A stretch of 40,375 bases of DNA from Candidatus Uhrbacteria bacterium (GCA_016235605.1 JACRJW010000078.1:1-40375); one strand, 5' to 3'; shown: positions 29,256 through 39,066, counted from the stretch's first letter. Translations and numbers: made by a program. The notes: generated by a model not told the origin, from the letters alone.

Positions 29256-30701
29256 ATGGATGACTTGTTGACGGTCACGGTCGCAAAAAAACTACTCGAG
29301 AAGGGAACGATAAGTTCAGAGACGCTCGTGAGTATGTGCCTTGAACGCATCAAGGCTCAGGATGAAAAGACGCATGCATTTTTGGGTTTGTCGCAAACGG
29401 CCATTGAGGAAGCGCGTGCTATTGACGTGCGTCGCAAAGCGGGTGATGAGCTCGGTCCACTTGCTGGCATCCCGGTCGCCATGAAGGACAACATGCTCGT
29501 GCAGGGCTGGGAGTCCACAGCAGGCGCGCTCATTTTGGAGGGCCACAAGGGAGCGTACAACGCGACGGTCACACAACGATTGAAAGATGCTGGCGCGATT
29601 TTGATTGGTCGCACAAACATGGACGACGCGGCGATGGGATCCTCAACCGAGACTTCACATTGGGGGCCAACAAAAAATCCATGGGACACCACAAAAGTTC
29701 CAGGAGGCTCAAGCGGAGGTTCAGCAGCGGCTGTGGCGGCTGGATTTGTTCCAGTGGCCTTTGGATCTGATACCGGTGGATCGATTCGCCAGCCGGCGTC
29801 ACTCTGCGGAGTCGTTGGGCTTAAACCAACCTATGGCCGCGTGTCTCGTTATGGTTTGATCGCGCTCTCGTCAAGCCTCGATCAGATTGGTCTGTTTGCG
29901 CACACCGTGGAAGACGCTAGCCTCATGTTGCAAGTCATCGAAGGAAAAGATCCGCATGATGCAACGTCGGTTGATCTTACACAGACAACGGTTCCAGAGT
30001 TGATCGAGAAGGACGTCAGTGGATTGAGACTTGGTCTTCCAAAAGAGTACTTCCTCGAAGGCATGGATCCTCAAGTCAAAAAAACGGTGCTTGAGGCTGT
30101 CGAGCGTCTAGAAAAAGCGGGCGCAAAGATCGAAGAGATCTCGTTGCCGCATGCTGAGTACGCGCTCGCAACGTACTATATCATCCAGCCTGCTGAGGCA
30201 TCATCAAACCTTGGACGCTTTGACGGTTTGCGCTACGGGTATCACTCAAGCGGCCAGAATTTGAAAGAGACCTACGAGCGGACGCGCGGCGAAGGGTTTG
30301 GTAGGGAAGTGAAGCGCCGCATCATGCTTGGCTCCTACACGCTCTCGGCCGGCTACTACGATGCGTATTATCGCAAGGCGCTTAAAGTGCGGTCGCTCAT
30401 CAAAAAAGATTTCGATGACGCACTGAAAATCGTCGACGCGATCGTGACACCGACCAGTCCATCCGTCGCCTGGGGACTCGGCGAAAAATTCAACGATCCT
30501 CTCACGATGTATCTCTCCGACATCTACACCATCACCGCCAACCTCGCGACCATTCCCGCCATGTCGATCCCGTGTGGATTTGTGGATGACCTCCCAGTCG
30601 GTTTACAGATTATGGGCAAGCCGTTTGATGAGTACACGCTATTTAAGATTGGTGCGACGTATCAGTCACTGACGGATTGGCATCTTCGAACTCCTTCATG
30701 A
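29256..30701 (+). CDS. gatA: Asp-tRNA(Asn)/Glu-tRNA(Gln) amidotransferase subunit A
   Basis: Amidase signature GGSSGGSAAAVAAGFVPVAFGSDTGGSIRQPAS. Confidence 0.97.
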   Translation: MDDLLTVTVAKKLLEKGTISSETLVSMCLERIKAQDEKTHAFLGLSQTAIEEARAIDVRRKAGDELGPLAGIPVAMKDNMLVQGWESTAGALILEGHKGAYNATVTQRLKDAGAILIGRTNMDDAAMGSSTETSHWGPTKNPWDTTKVPGGSSGGSAAAVAAGFVPVAFGSDTGGSIRQPASLCGVVGLKPTYGRVSRYGLIALSSSLDQIGLFAHTVEDASLMLQVIEGKDPHDATSVDLTQTTVPELIEKDVSGLRLGLPKEYFLEGMDPQVKKTVLEAVERLEKAGAKIEEISLPHAEYALATYYIIQPAEASSNLGRFDGLRYGYHSSGQNLKETYERTRGEGFGREVKRRIMLGSYTLSAGYYDAYYRKALKVRSLIKKDFDDALKIVDAIVTPTSPSVAWGLGEKFNDPLTMYLSDIYTITANLATIPAMSIPCGFVDDLPVGLQIMGKPFDEYTLFKIGATYQSLTDWHLRTPS

Positions 30702-31453
30702 TCCCTTATTTCCAATTATTGTCGTTTGATCTTGGTCCCATTCCTATCCAGGTGTGGGGACTTATGGTCGCCTTGGGAATTTTGGCGGCAACGTGGGTAG
30801 CTGCGAAGATGGCGAAAACGCGCGGACAGGATCCACAGGTTATTTGGGATCTGTCCGCTAGGGTGATCATCGCCGCATTTATCGGCGCCAGACTCATTCA
30901 CGCGGTTTACGAGCCAGCAACGTACCTTCAAGATCCTCTCGAATTTTTTCGTATTTGGCATGGCGGCTTCTCGATCATGGGAGGATTCCTCGGAGCGCTT
31001 CCGGCTGGCATCTGGTTCCTGCGCAAAAAATACGTCGATGTTTATGCCTACGCAGACACCGCCGTGTTCGGCCTCCCGCTAGGAATTTTCATCGGTCGCA
31101 TCGGTTGCTTCCTCATCCACGACCATCCAGGCACGCTTACCGATTTTGCTCTGGGCGTAAAGTATCCCGACGGCGTTCGTCATGACCTAGGTCTCTACGA
31201 TTCGATCAATGGATTGATTTTGTTCCTGCTATTCCTCTGGCTCGCTCATCGCAAGATGAAGACAGGAACGTTCGTTGTCGTGTTCCTTCTTTGGTACGGC
31301 GTCGTGAGATTTTTTTCTGACTTTCTTCGCGCCACCAACGGCCCGATTGTGGACACTCGATATTTCAATCTGACGCCAGCGCAGTATCTGGCCGTGGTGA
31401 TGGTGGTCGGGGGAGTGTGGATGTGGAGAAGGAAATTGCCGACGGAAGTTTGA
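30698..31453 (+). CDS. lgt: Prolipoprotein diacylglyceryl transferase
   Basis: Multi-TM, WHGGFSIMGGFLGAL, FIGRIGCFLIHDHPG. Confidence 0.93.
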   Translation: MIPYFQLLSFDLGPIPIQVWGLMVALGILAATWVAAKMAKTRGQDPQVIWDLSARVIIAAFIGARLIHAVYEPATYLQDPLEFFRIWHGGFSIMGGFLGALPAGIWFLRKKYVDVYAYADTAVFGLPLGIFIGRIGCFLIHDHPGTLTDFALGVKYPDGVRHDLGLYDSINGLILFLLFLWLAHRKMKTGTFVVVFLLWYGVVRFFSDFLRATNGPIVDTRYFNLTPAQYLAVVMVVGGVWMWRRKLPTEV

Positions 31454-31468
31454 CAAAAAGCTCAACAA

Positions 31469-31498
31469 AAAATAGCCTAGAGACAAGGCTATTTTGAT
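31469..31498 (+). terminator. Intrinsic terminator
   Basis: AAAATAGCCT-agagaca-AGGCTATTTT-gattt. Confidence 0.85.
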
Positions 31499-31526
31499 TT
31501 ATTAAAAGTCATTTTCATTCTCACCT

Positions 31527-32282
31527 ATGGCGCGTACACCGAAACTTTCTGAGGACAGCCTGGAACTCCTTGGACTGACCGCGAAGGATATGACCGTCTA
31601 CACGGCACTGCTCAAACTCGGTACAGCTCCACTGCGACGGATTGCAGAGGAGTCTGGCCATAATCGAGGCACAGTGTATGACGCGCTTAAGCATCTCCTT
31701 GATTTGGGACTGGTGTCCCACGTGGACGCCAAGACCCATCGATATTTCACGGCCGAGGATCCGCACAAGCTGCGAGGCCTCGCGACACGCCGCGAAGTCG
31801 CCATTCAAGAAGTGCAACTGAACCTTGCAGACGTCGTGCCGCAGTTGCAGGAACTTCTTGGGAGAAGCGCCCATCGTCCAACCGTGTGGTACTACGAGGG
31901 TGAACAAGGTGTGCGGGATATTCTTGAGGATCTTCTCAAGGTAACGGAGCGCGCAGATTCGAAATTGTTTCGTGTGTATTCCTCCGAAGGCATTCGTGAC
32001 CTGATTGCGCATGCCTGGCCAGGTTTCATCAAGCATCGTATTGCCAAACATGTTCGCGTCAGAGCGATTGCGATCGGCAAAGGCGGTCGTACGCACGGAC
32101 TCGATGAACGTAAATGGCTGTCGCAGTCCGACTCGGCGCCGTCGTACATTTTCATCTATCCAGGCAAGACCGCGTTTGTCTCACTTGACGATCGTCGTCA
32201 GCTATTCGGTGTGATCATCGACGATGAAGCCGTTTCGGCCACACAGGAGATGATTTTCGATGCCTTGTGGAAGATGATGTGA
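31527..32282 (+). CDS. TrmB-like transcriptional regulator
   Basis: LGLTAKDMTVYTALLKLGTAPLRRIAEESGHNRGTVYDALKHLLDLGLVSHVDAKTHRYFTAEDPHKL. Confidence 0.85.
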   Translation: MARTPKLSEDSLELLGLTAKDMTVYTALLKLGTAPLRRIAEESGHNRGTVYDALKHLLDLGLVSHVDAKTHRYFTAEDPHKLRGLATRREVAIQEVQLNLADVVPQLQELLGRSAHRPTVWYYEGEQGVRDILEDLLKVTERADSKLFRVYSSEGIRDLIAHAWPGFIKHRIAKHVRVRAIAIGKGGRTHGLDERKWLSQSDSAPSYIFIYPGKTAFVSLDDRRQLFGVIIDDEAVSATQEMIFDALWKMM

Positions 32283-32291
32283 TTTTGTTTT

Positions 32292-32350
32292 GGGGTCAGG
32301 TCGGGCTATGGGCTTTTTTCATAAAATAGCCCGTAGCCCGACCTGACCCC
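32292..32350. repeat. Long inverted repeat (22-bp arms), candidate bidirectional terminator / REP-like element
   Basis: GGGGTCAGGTCGGGCTATGGGC-15 nt-GCCCGTAGCCCGACCTGACCCC, 21/22 paired. Confidence 0.85.
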
Positions 32351-32357
32351 CATTCAT

Positions 32358-32720
32358 TTACCCCCAAAAACCTTTTGGACTTTTTGTTGAGGGTGGGGGA
32401 GAGACAGGCTTGTGTTCTGATTTGAGATTTTGGACGAACTGCGCGATTCTGTTCATTTCAGCTTCCACCAGCGGCCCTTCGTATTCCCCGGCGTGGGCTG
32501 AGGTCCCGTGGTAGCTCGCCGCCTTCTGGTCCACATGCAGGTTCACTTGTATGCCACCGCCGTGATCTTCGATGTAGGCGTGGTAGCGCGGAAACAGTTC
32601 ACCGGTGACGCGCAGGGTGTAGCTCAACTGTCCTTCATGTCCGCGATGTTCGCCGTAGCCCAGTCGTCGTACGAAACCGCGCGCGTTCTCACTCAGGGGG
32701 CCAGGAAAAAACTGTTTCAT
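32358..32720 (-). CDS. Hypothetical protein, paralog 1 of tandem pair
   Basis: FPRYHAYIEDHGGGIQVNLHVDQKAASYHGTSAHAGEYEGPLVEAEMNRIAQFV resembles the neighbouring ORF. Confidence 0.75.
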   Translation of the reverse strand: MKQFFPGPLSENARGFVRRLGYGEHRGHEGQLSYTLRVTGELFPRYHAYIEDHGGGIQVNLHVDQKAASYHGTSAHAGEYEGPLVEAEMNRIAQFVQNLKSEHKPVSPPPSTKSPKGFWG

Positions 32721-33196
32721 AGTTTGGATCTGAAGGTAAACAAGATTTCAAAAAGGGAACGCTTCACTTTTTCTGGAGCCGTTGCCTTCATGTTCGAATG
32801 GTTGGGGCGATTGATTTCCCCGATCGTCTGTTTCCCACTGACCGCCTGCACGACTCGATGCATCTCCTCATCAACGCGCCCACCCTCGTACGCCCACGGT
32901 TGATCGTGGTTCCCTCTGTGGGTAATGCTGTCGAGTGCATCAAGATGGAGGTCGATCTCGATGCCATTTTCGCGAACGGATACCAGCGCATGGAACCGCG
33001 GAAACGGCGGGTCATTGAGACTTCGGTGATAGCATGATCTCCCAACATCGACACAATGCCGAACATAGCTCGCACGAGCCATAAGTGCGTCTGAGGTCTG
33101 TTTTTCTGGGTTGGGTATGAATCGACGCATATCCCACAAACACTGTACATGCTCTTGACAATTAAGCCAAAAATTTGGTTTACTTTTATTGCTCAT
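32717..33196 (-). CDS. Hypothetical protein, paralog 2 of tandem pair
   Basis: FPRFHALVSVRENGIEIDLHLDALDSITHRGNHDQPWAYEGGRVDEEMHRVVQAV; 4-nt overlap with paralog 1. Confidence 0.75.
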   Translation of the reverse strand: MSNKSKPNFWLNCQEHVQCLWDMRRFIPNPEKQTSDALMARASYVRHCVDVGRSCYHRSLNDPPFPRFHALVSVRENGIEIDLHLDALDSITHRGNHDQPWAYEGGRVDEEMHRVVQAVSGKQTIGEINRPNHSNMKATAPEKVKRSLFEILFTFRSKL

Positions 33197-33216
33197 GTGA
33201 GCAGGAGGTTCTCGTC

Positions 33217-33765
33217 ATGCGACATTATTTTTTTCTGGGCGCGCTTTCGATTCTCTCCGCGGTCAGCTTTCCCAGTTCCGCCTCAGCGTGTCCATGTGAA
33301 TGTCCGACGGCAGAGGAACCTGTGGCTGAACAGACGGTGACCATCACCGCGATCGAACAGCCCGAGATTCCCGCCGCGCGCCAGTTCGTTGTCGTGCCGC
33401 TCGATCCCGCATCCGTCGCAGGACAAGACGCCGTGAAGGTCGTCGCTGGCGTCATGACTCCAGAGCGTGTGACACATCGCGCCTTCGATGCCGAGATGAT
33501 CGAATCGACGTGGCTCGTTCCGTTCACGTGCGAGGAACTTGATCGCGTGGTCAACGCGGTCTATGCCCGTCACGGTTTTTTCTTCCCCAAGGGCGAAACT
33601 CGCGTCTCCTTCCTCCACTTCGACCTGCGCTATCAGCCCGACATGAACCAGAAGGTCATCCAGATCGAAGCGAAATTCACGAGCCAGGATCAGCTCACGC
33701 TCCTGCGCGCCGAGATGGCTCTGGAGAACCACAACTGCGTGAGCGAGGAGCGAAATGCAGACTGA
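33217..33765 (+). CDS. Secreted protein with YARHG-like motif
   Basis: Signal peptide MRHYFFLGALSILSAVSFPSSASA; CEELDRVVNAVYARHGFFFPKGE; SD AGGAGG. Confidence 0.75.
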   Translation: MRHYFFLGALSILSAVSFPSSASACPCECPTAEEPVAEQTVTITAIEQPEIPAARQFVVVPLDPASVAGQDAVKVVAGVMTPERVTHRAFDAEMIESTWLVPFTCEELDRVVNAVYARHGFFFPKGETRVSFLHFDLRYQPDMNQKVIQIEAKFTSQDQLTLLRAEMALENHNCVSEERNAD

Positions 33766-33781
33766 TCTTGTCCACCCGCGT

Positions 33782-33811
33782 TTCCCTAGGACACACCTGG
33801 GGATTTTCTTT
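33782..33811 (+). terminator. Intrinsic terminator
   Basis: TCCCTAGG-acaca-CCTGGGGA-ttttctttt. Confidence 0.6.
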
Positions 33812-33846
33812 TCCAGAAGACTTTGTTATAGTTTCGACCGTCTTGT

Positions 33847-33934
33847 GGAGAGGTCGCATAGTGGCCTAGTGCGCTCGCTTGGAAAGCGAGTATGCCGAAA
33901 GGTATCCAGGGTTCGAATCCCTGCCTCTCCGCCA
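33847..33934 (+). tRNA. tRNA-Ser (anticodon GGA), CCA encoded
   Basis: ggagagg acceptor, CTCGC-TTGGAAA-GCGAG anticodon arm, long variable arm, gttcgaatc T-arm, GCCA. Confidence 0.96.
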
Positions 33935-33935
33935 T

Positions 33936-33970
33936 AAAAAATCCACTGCTTTGTGCAGCGGATTTTTTTT
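33936..33970. terminator. Intrinsic terminator (bidirectional)
   Basis: aaaaaATCCACTGCtttgtGCAGCGGATtttttttt. Confidence 0.88.
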
Positions 33971-33980
33971 CGACACAAAG

Positions 33981-34385
33981 TCACTTCACCTTCACCACGC
34001 AACTTGCCAGAATGACATCGGGTTTGAAGCCTTCGATTTTTGCTCCCCTCCCTCTGCTTAAATCGCGCAAGACATTCATCACCTCGCCAGCGATGGCGCC
34101 GGTGCCGTGGCCGTAGATCACGCGGACCATCTTTCCAGGATTCTCACTGAGCAATTTGTCGATGCCAAACGCCACGTCCTCACGATGCATGCCGTGAAAA
34201 TCGACGTTGGGTAAGAGTTTGTCCATCATGGCGATGTTAAGCTGCTGGTCCAAAGTCATCTCCTCGTCCGGCTGGTTTTCACCTTTTTTGGCCGCCAGGC
34301 GTTCTTTTTTTGTTGGGGCGACCCAAGTGTCCAGTTGATCTTTTTTTGGCTGGGCTCCTCGTCCCATTTCTGCGCGTCTGCCCAT
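33981..34385 (-). CDS. Smr/MutS2-type domain protein
   Basis: NVDFHGMHREDVAFGIDKLLSE...VRVIYGHGTGAIAGEVMNVL. Confidence 0.87.
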   Translation of the reverse strand: MGRRAEMGRGAQPKKDQLDTWVAPTKKERLAAKKGENQPDEEMTLDQQLNIAMMDKLLPNVDFHGMHREDVAFGIDKLLSENPGKMVRVIYGHGTGAIAGEVMNVLRDLSRGRGAKIEGFKPDVILASCVVKVK

Positions 34386-34436
34386 AGGATTGAGCGGATA
34401 ATGTTTTTCAATACAGTGATTATACCAGATCGATTT

Positions 34437-36287
34437 ATGAGCCTCGGTTATGGTAGGCTAGGGGACAGTATGGACCCCAAGGATGAGATTAAACAAAAAA
34501 TTGACATCGTCGAGCTTGTGGGTGAGTACGTCCAGCTCAAGGTGGCTGGGTCTTCGGGACTGAAAGGGCTGTGCCCGTTTCATGGCGAGAAGACGCCGAG
34601 CTTCCATGTCTCGCGCGATCGGCAGATTTGGCATTGCTTTGGATGCGGCGAGGGAGGCGACTGTTTTGCCTTCACGATGAAGATGGACGGGATGTCGTTT
34701 CCCGAGGCGCTTATGCATCTGGGAAAAAAGACCGGCGTGGAAGTCCGACGCCTTCCGACGGTGGAGACGAATGCAAAGTCAAGAATGTATCAGGTGAATG
34801 AACTGGCGCAAAAATTTTTTCGAAAAGTGCTTTTGGATTCTGGGAGCGCGGCATCGGCTCGAGCGTATGTGGAGTCACGGGCTATTCCTCTGGAACTCGC
34901 GGAGCTCTTTGGAATCGGTTTTGCGCCGGACGAATGGGACGCACTGTCTCAATTTCTCCGCAAGCGCGGATTCTCCGAGGTGGAGCTCATCGAGGCAGGA
35001 GTCTCCCTGAAGAAAAAAAGCGGTGTAGGCGTGATCGATCGATTTCGAAATCGGCTGATGATTCCACTGCGTGATCATCATGGGAATACGGTTGGGTTTA
35101 CAGGGCGCTCGCTTCCGACCTACAACCTACAACCTACAACCTTCGATTCGCCTAAATACATGAACTCACCCGAGACGCCGGTGTATCATAAAGGTTCGCT
35201 CGTTTTTGGTCTTGATTTGGCCAAACGCTGCATTCGAGAGAAAGGTTTTGTCGTGATCGTGGAAGGGAATCTCGACGTGGTTGCCTCGCACAAAGCTTAT
35301 GTGGAAAATATCATTGCGAGCTCCGGCACCGCTCTGACACAAGACCAACTGATTCTTCTCAAGCGCTACACCGAGACAGCCGTATTTGCATTTGATGCGG
35401 ACGCGGCGGGATTTGCCGCAGCAAAAAAGGGGATCAGTCTGGCCCGTGGGCTTGGGTTTGATGTGCGTGCGGCGATTCTTCCAGACGGTGTGAAGGATCC
35501 AGACGAGCTGGTGCAGAAAGATCCGACCGCATGGAAAAATCTTGTTGAGAAGTCTGTGCCGATCATGGAATTTTTGATCGCGCACGTCACCAAGGGAAAA
35601 GATTTGCGACAGGTTGATGACAAGCGTGTCGTGGCCAAGGAACTCTTGCCAGCCATTTCTGAAATGTCGTCCGTGGTTGAGCGTGAGCATTGGCTGCAGA
35701 TCGTTGCGGACCTTTTGAGTATCTCGTCTGATCAGTTGCGTTCTTCCTTGCAGCCCAAACCCTCGGAGCCCTTGAAGCCCTCGCAGCCTTCGACGCCCTT
35801 GAAGCCCCTCCCAAAAGACGAACAAGCCCGCCGGCTTCTTTTCGGCTACGCGATTCAGACTTCATCACAGTTTCAAACCATCCTTTCGCGTTTAGAACCT
35901 TTTCTAACTTCCTACAACCTACAACCTACGACCTACGACCTTTCCCTGTGGATAACCCTTTACAAGCTCTCCCGCAGCGCGTATGATCCAAGCAGTCAAG
36001 CAGCTAAAACATCGCATTTTTCAAGGATTCGTACTCTCACGTCCGGTCATCCCCACCAAGAAGCCCTCGAGGCACTTCTTGATACATCACTTTTGATGGC
36101 CGAAGAAACGTTTGGAGACATCCCTGAATCACAGATGCTGCAGCAAATTGAACATCTTTTCTCTCTCTTGAACACGCTGAGTACCAGTCGTGATCGTGAG
36201 GCGTTGGCGCGAGCGTTGCGTCAAGCGGAGCTTGCGGGAGATGAAGAAGAAGTCAAGCGTCTTTTAAGTACCATGCCTCGATTATGA
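34437..36287 (+). CDS. dnaG: DNA primase (alternative start 34470)
   Basis: CHC2 zinc finger [55 protein letters not shown]. Confidence 0.96.
   Translation: MSLGYGRLGDSMDPKDEIKQKIDIVELVGEYVQLKVAGSSGLKGLCPFHGEKTPSFHVSRDRQIWHCFGCGEGGDCFAFTMKMDGMSFPEALMHLGKKTGVEVRRLPTVETNAKSRMYQVNELAQKFFRKVLLDSGSAASARAYVESRAIPLELAELFGIGFAPDEWDALSQFLRKRGFSEVELIEAGVSLKKKSGVGVIDRFRNRLMIPLRDHHGNTVGFTGRSLPTYNLQPTTFDSPKYMNSPETPVYHKGSLVFGLDLAKRCIREKGFVVIVEGNLDVVASHKAYVENIIASSGTALTQDQLILLKRYTETAVFAFDADAAGFAAAKKGISLARGLGFDVRAAILPDGVKDPDELVQKDPTAWKNLVEKSVPIMEFLIAHVTKGKDLRQVDDKRVVAKELLPAISEMSSVVEREHWLQIVADLLSISSDQLRSSLQPKPSEPLKPSQPSTPLKPLPKDEQARRLLFGYAIQTSSQFQTILSRLEPFLTSYNLQPTTYDLSLWITLYKLSRSAYDPSSQAAKTSHFSRIRTLTSGHPHQEALEALLDTSLLMAEETFGDIPESQMLQQIEHLFSLLNTLSTSRDREALARALRQAELAGDEEEVKRLLSTMPRL
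35118..35141 (+). repeat. In-frame heptanucleotide repeat in dnaG
   Basis: ACCTACA x3 followed by ACC. Confidence 0.9.
35911..35940 (+). repeat. Second heptanucleotide repeat tract in dnaG
   Basis: cctaca-acctaca-acctacg-acctacg-acc. Confidence 0.9.
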
Positions 36288-37525
36288 AGAAGCCGCACAA
36301 GAAAAAAAATCGTTATCACTCGCAAAAAAAGAAAGTGGTAAAGCCACAGCAGAAGAAGAAAATGCAGGCGAAGAAATTTCCTGCGGTCAAAAAATATGTT
36401 CACGTTGCTGAGCCAAAGATCCGTTACAAGCGCGCGGAGCCGCCATCGGAGATCGTGCTTGAGAAACTCGTCGACAAGGGCATGCGCCGCGGGTACATCA
36501 CCGAGAACGAGATTCTTTTTACGTTTACGGATCTCGAGGACTATCTTGATGTCTTTGAGGATTTTTTGGATGAGCTCGAGCGCGTGGGTGTGCACTTTGT
36601 CGAAGTGAAGGAAGGCATCCTTGGTCGCGAGAAAGAACGAGGCGATGTGTACGACAAGATTCGCGTCAGTGAAGACGCACGTCGCACCGTGTTGCCAGAC
36701 ATCACGCAGGACTCCATCCAAATGTACTTGCGCGAGATCGGCAAGATCCCGTTGCTCACAGGAGAAATGGAAGTTGCGCTGGCCAAGCGTAAGGAACGCA
36801 ACGAAAAAGAAGCCGAGCGTCGGCTCATTGAGGCGAACTTGCGCCTCGTCGTTTCAATCGCGAAAAAATTCGTCGGCAAGTCCATGTCGCTCTTGGATTT
36901 GATTCAGGAAGGCAACATCGGTTTGTTCCGCGCCGTGAAAAAATTTGAATATCGTAAAGGCTACAAATTTTCTACCTATGCGACTTGGTGGATTCGCCAA
37001 GCGATCACACGCGCGCTTGCCGACCAGTCTCGCACGATCCGTATTCCAGTGCACATGGTGGAGACGATTAACAAGTTTCAACAAATTGAGCGTCAGCTCA
37101 TCCAAGACTTGGGACGCGAACCGCTCGCCGAGGAAATCGCCGCCGAAATGGGACAACCGATCGAGAAAGTTCGCCACATCCGAAAAATTTCACAAGAAAC
37201 GGTCTCGCTTGAAACGTCCGTGGGAGACGATGACGAAGATTCCAAGCTCGAAGACTTTATCGAGGACGTGAAAACAATCTCGCCAGACCGTACCGCCGCG
37301 CGTGAGCTTCTCAAAGACTACGTGAACAAAGCGATGGAAGGTCTCACTCCGCGTGAGCAGAAGATTCTTGAAATGCGCTTCGGCCTCACCGACGGCGTGA
37401 GTCACACCTTGGAAGAAGTCGGCCGCGAATTCGACGTCACCCGCGAACGTATCCGCCAAATCGAAGCCAAGGCGCTTGAAAAGATCCAAGCCAATCCTTT
37501 GATCGAGAAGTTGAGGGATTACTAA
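36284..37525 (+). CDS. rpoD: RNA polymerase primary sigma factor
   Basis: [61 protein letters not shown]; region 4 [25 protein letters not shown]. Confidence 0.97.
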   Translation: MKKPHKKKNRYHSQKKKVVKPQQKKKMQAKKFPAVKKYVHVAEPKIRYKRAEPPSEIVLEKLVDKGMRRGYITENEILFTFTDLEDYLDVFEDFLDELERVGVHFVEVKEGILGREKERGDVYDKIRVSEDARRTVLPDITQDSIQMYLREIGKIPLLTGEMEVALAKRKERNEKEAERRLIEANLRLVVSIAKKFVGKSMSLLDLIQEGNIGLFRAVKKFEYRKGYKFSTYATWWIRQAITRALADQSRTIRIPVHMVETINKFQQIERQLIQDLGREPLAEEIAAEMGQPIEKVRHIRKISQETVSLETSVGDDDEDSKLEDFIEDVKTISPDRTAARELLKDYVNKAMEGLTPREQKILEMRFGLTDGVSHTLEEVGREFDVTRERIRQIEAKALEKIQANPLIEKLRDY

Positions 37526-37527
37526 AT

Positions 37528-37552
37528 GGGGTCAGGTCCGGAATCGGGAATT
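37528..37552 (+). repeat. Inverted repeat, left copy
   Basis: GGGGTCAGGTCCGGAATCGGGAATT; 24/25 complementary to 39067-39091. Confidence 0.9.
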
Positions 37553-37584
37553 CGTTGGACACAAAACATTACCCGGTAACGTCG

Positions 37585-37606
37585 TTTTGGCTGAGCTGAG
37601 CCAAAA
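37585..37606. terminator. Hairpin downstream of minus-strand cassette
   Basis: TTTTGGCT-gagctg-AGCCAAAA. Confidence 0.5.
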
Positions 37607-37626
37607 TAGAAAACCGCCTGTCGCTT

Positions 37627-38067
37627 TTACAGCTTCAGACGGTAGAGGTTGGTGTCGCGAACGGCGAATCCAAGAGAGCGGTAGAGACGGTTCGCAGCCT
37701 CGCGTTCTGGCTCACTGCACAAGTCGATGCGTTCGATGCCGATCTCGCGCGCGTGGGCGATGAGCTGGAGCGTCAACTCTCTGCCGATGCCGCGACCGCG
37801 ATACATCCTGTCAACGACGACGTCCTCGATGTGGCCGCTCACGTGGCTGATCGAGAACATCGCGACCAACAGAGCCGTGCCGACGATATCTCCCTCAAGC
37901 TCGTCATCGCGAGCGACGACGAGCTCGTGGGTCAGAGCCGTCGTGTGGAGATCAGTGAGCGTGAGTTCACGAGGAGCAGAAGAGAGCTGTCGGATCAGCC
38001 GCACGAGTTGCGCGTGATCCTTGATCGTCGGATTGATGAGACGCGAGTACGTGATCATTTGGCACAC
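37627..38067 (-). CDS. GNAT-family N-acetyltransferase
   Basis: HIEDVVVDRMYRGRGIGRELTLQLIAHAREIGIERIDLCSEPEREAANRLYRSLGF. Confidence 0.9.
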   Translation of the reverse strand: MCQMITYSRLINPTIKDHAQLVRLIRQLSSAPRELTLTDLHTTALTHELVVARDDELEGDIVGTALLVAMFSISHVSGHIEDVVVDRMYRGRGIGRELTLQLIAHAREIGIERIDLCSEPEREAANRLYRSLGFAVRDTNLYRLKL

Positions 38068-38702
38068 TTCTGGTTGATGGAGAGAATCACATCGAGGGCT
38101 TGTGGTAGATCGTTCACGACATGATGTGCGTCGTCAGATCGGCGGATGTCGTCGCTCCGGCGAATTTGGATACGATGGACGTCTGGCGCGATCGTGGCCA
38201 CTTGCTCATGCTCCCGCGCGCTGTCGTCCAAGAAGACCACATGTCCCGATACCGATGCACCACGGAGGATGACAGCCTTTTCGCCCGCCGTTGTGAAGTG
38301 CATCTCACGGAAGAATCCAGCAGGACGATCCAGGCCGTCGATCTTCAACTGCTGGTACGCACGATCGCCGAAGGTGAGGATCGATCGAGTGAGTCCGTGC
38401 TGTTTGAGAGCCTCCAAAAAGGCTGTTGTGTCGCTGTAGTTGATAGCACCCGAACGCACCCTTGCCTGGAAACGTGCACGTAGTTCCTTTGCCCACTTCA
38501 AGTCTGGATCGACGTCCATGGCACGCAGATGTCCCTCGAGCGTGTAGAGGTCACCGCGTTCCCAGATCATCACTCCTTGTGCGTACACGTGATCCGCTTT
38601 CAGATTCAGCCGCTCGGCGAGCTGGTTGATCCAGAGCGTCTGCCACAGTGGAAAGACGTTTACGAGCGTGAGGTCAAGGTCAAGGAAAAGATGGAGGTGC
38701 AT
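38055..38702 (-). CDS. HAD-family hydrolase
   Basis: LFLDLDLTLVNVFPLW, SILTFGD, GHVVFLDDSAREHEQV. Confidence 0.85.
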   Translation of the reverse strand: MHLHLFLDLDLTLVNVFPLWQTLWINQLAERLNLKADHVYAQGVMIWERGDLYTLEGHLRAMDVDPDLKWAKELRARFQARVRSGAINYSDTTAFLEALKQHGLTRSILTFGDRAYQQLKIDGLDRPAGFFREMHFTTAGEKAVILRGASVSGHVVFLDDSAREHEQVATIAPDVHRIQIRRSDDIRRSDDAHHVVNDLPQALDVILSINQKCAK

Positions 38703-39013
38703 CAGTTGATCCTGGTGGCGCGGAAGCGACCCTTGGCCAGTTCGCGGCCGTCGCGTTCGACCGTGAAGCCGCCTTGGATACCATCATCGCCCTGCTCGAT
38801 CACTCCGCGGACGCGGTGCTGTCTGGAACCGCTCGCGAATGGTGCGTCGGAGAATTGTCCATGTGCGTCGGCTTGAGCCTCTCCTTCGCCGTAGTCGCCG
38901 ATGCGGAAACGCGTGCGGCCGTTGCCGAGTTTTTCGATCTCGATGATCGCTTCTTGTTGTTGCCTCCCCGTTGGGGTGACACTGACATGACCACGATAAC
39001 GTTCAGAGGACAT
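38702..39013 (-). CDS. Hypothetical protein (start uncertain, ORF open to 39064)
   Basis: Overlapping start/stop with HAD gene; GC-rich codon usage matching neighbours. Confidence 0.6.
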   Translation of the reverse strand: MSSERYRGHVSVTPTGRQQQEAIIEIEKLGNGRTRFRIGDYGEGEAQADAHGQFSDAPFASGSRQHRVRGVIEQGDDGIQGGFTVERDGRELAKGRFRATRIN

Positions 39014-39066
39014 GGATGCTCCAGGACGAGGAGGGAGACTAGCATGAAGACAAATGGAGTTCAAGA

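Noticed and set aside
35946-35954. Perfect DnaA-box-like TGTGGATAA in dnaG
   Set aside because: Single copy inside a coding region, no cluster or AT-rich unwinding region; not evidence for an origin
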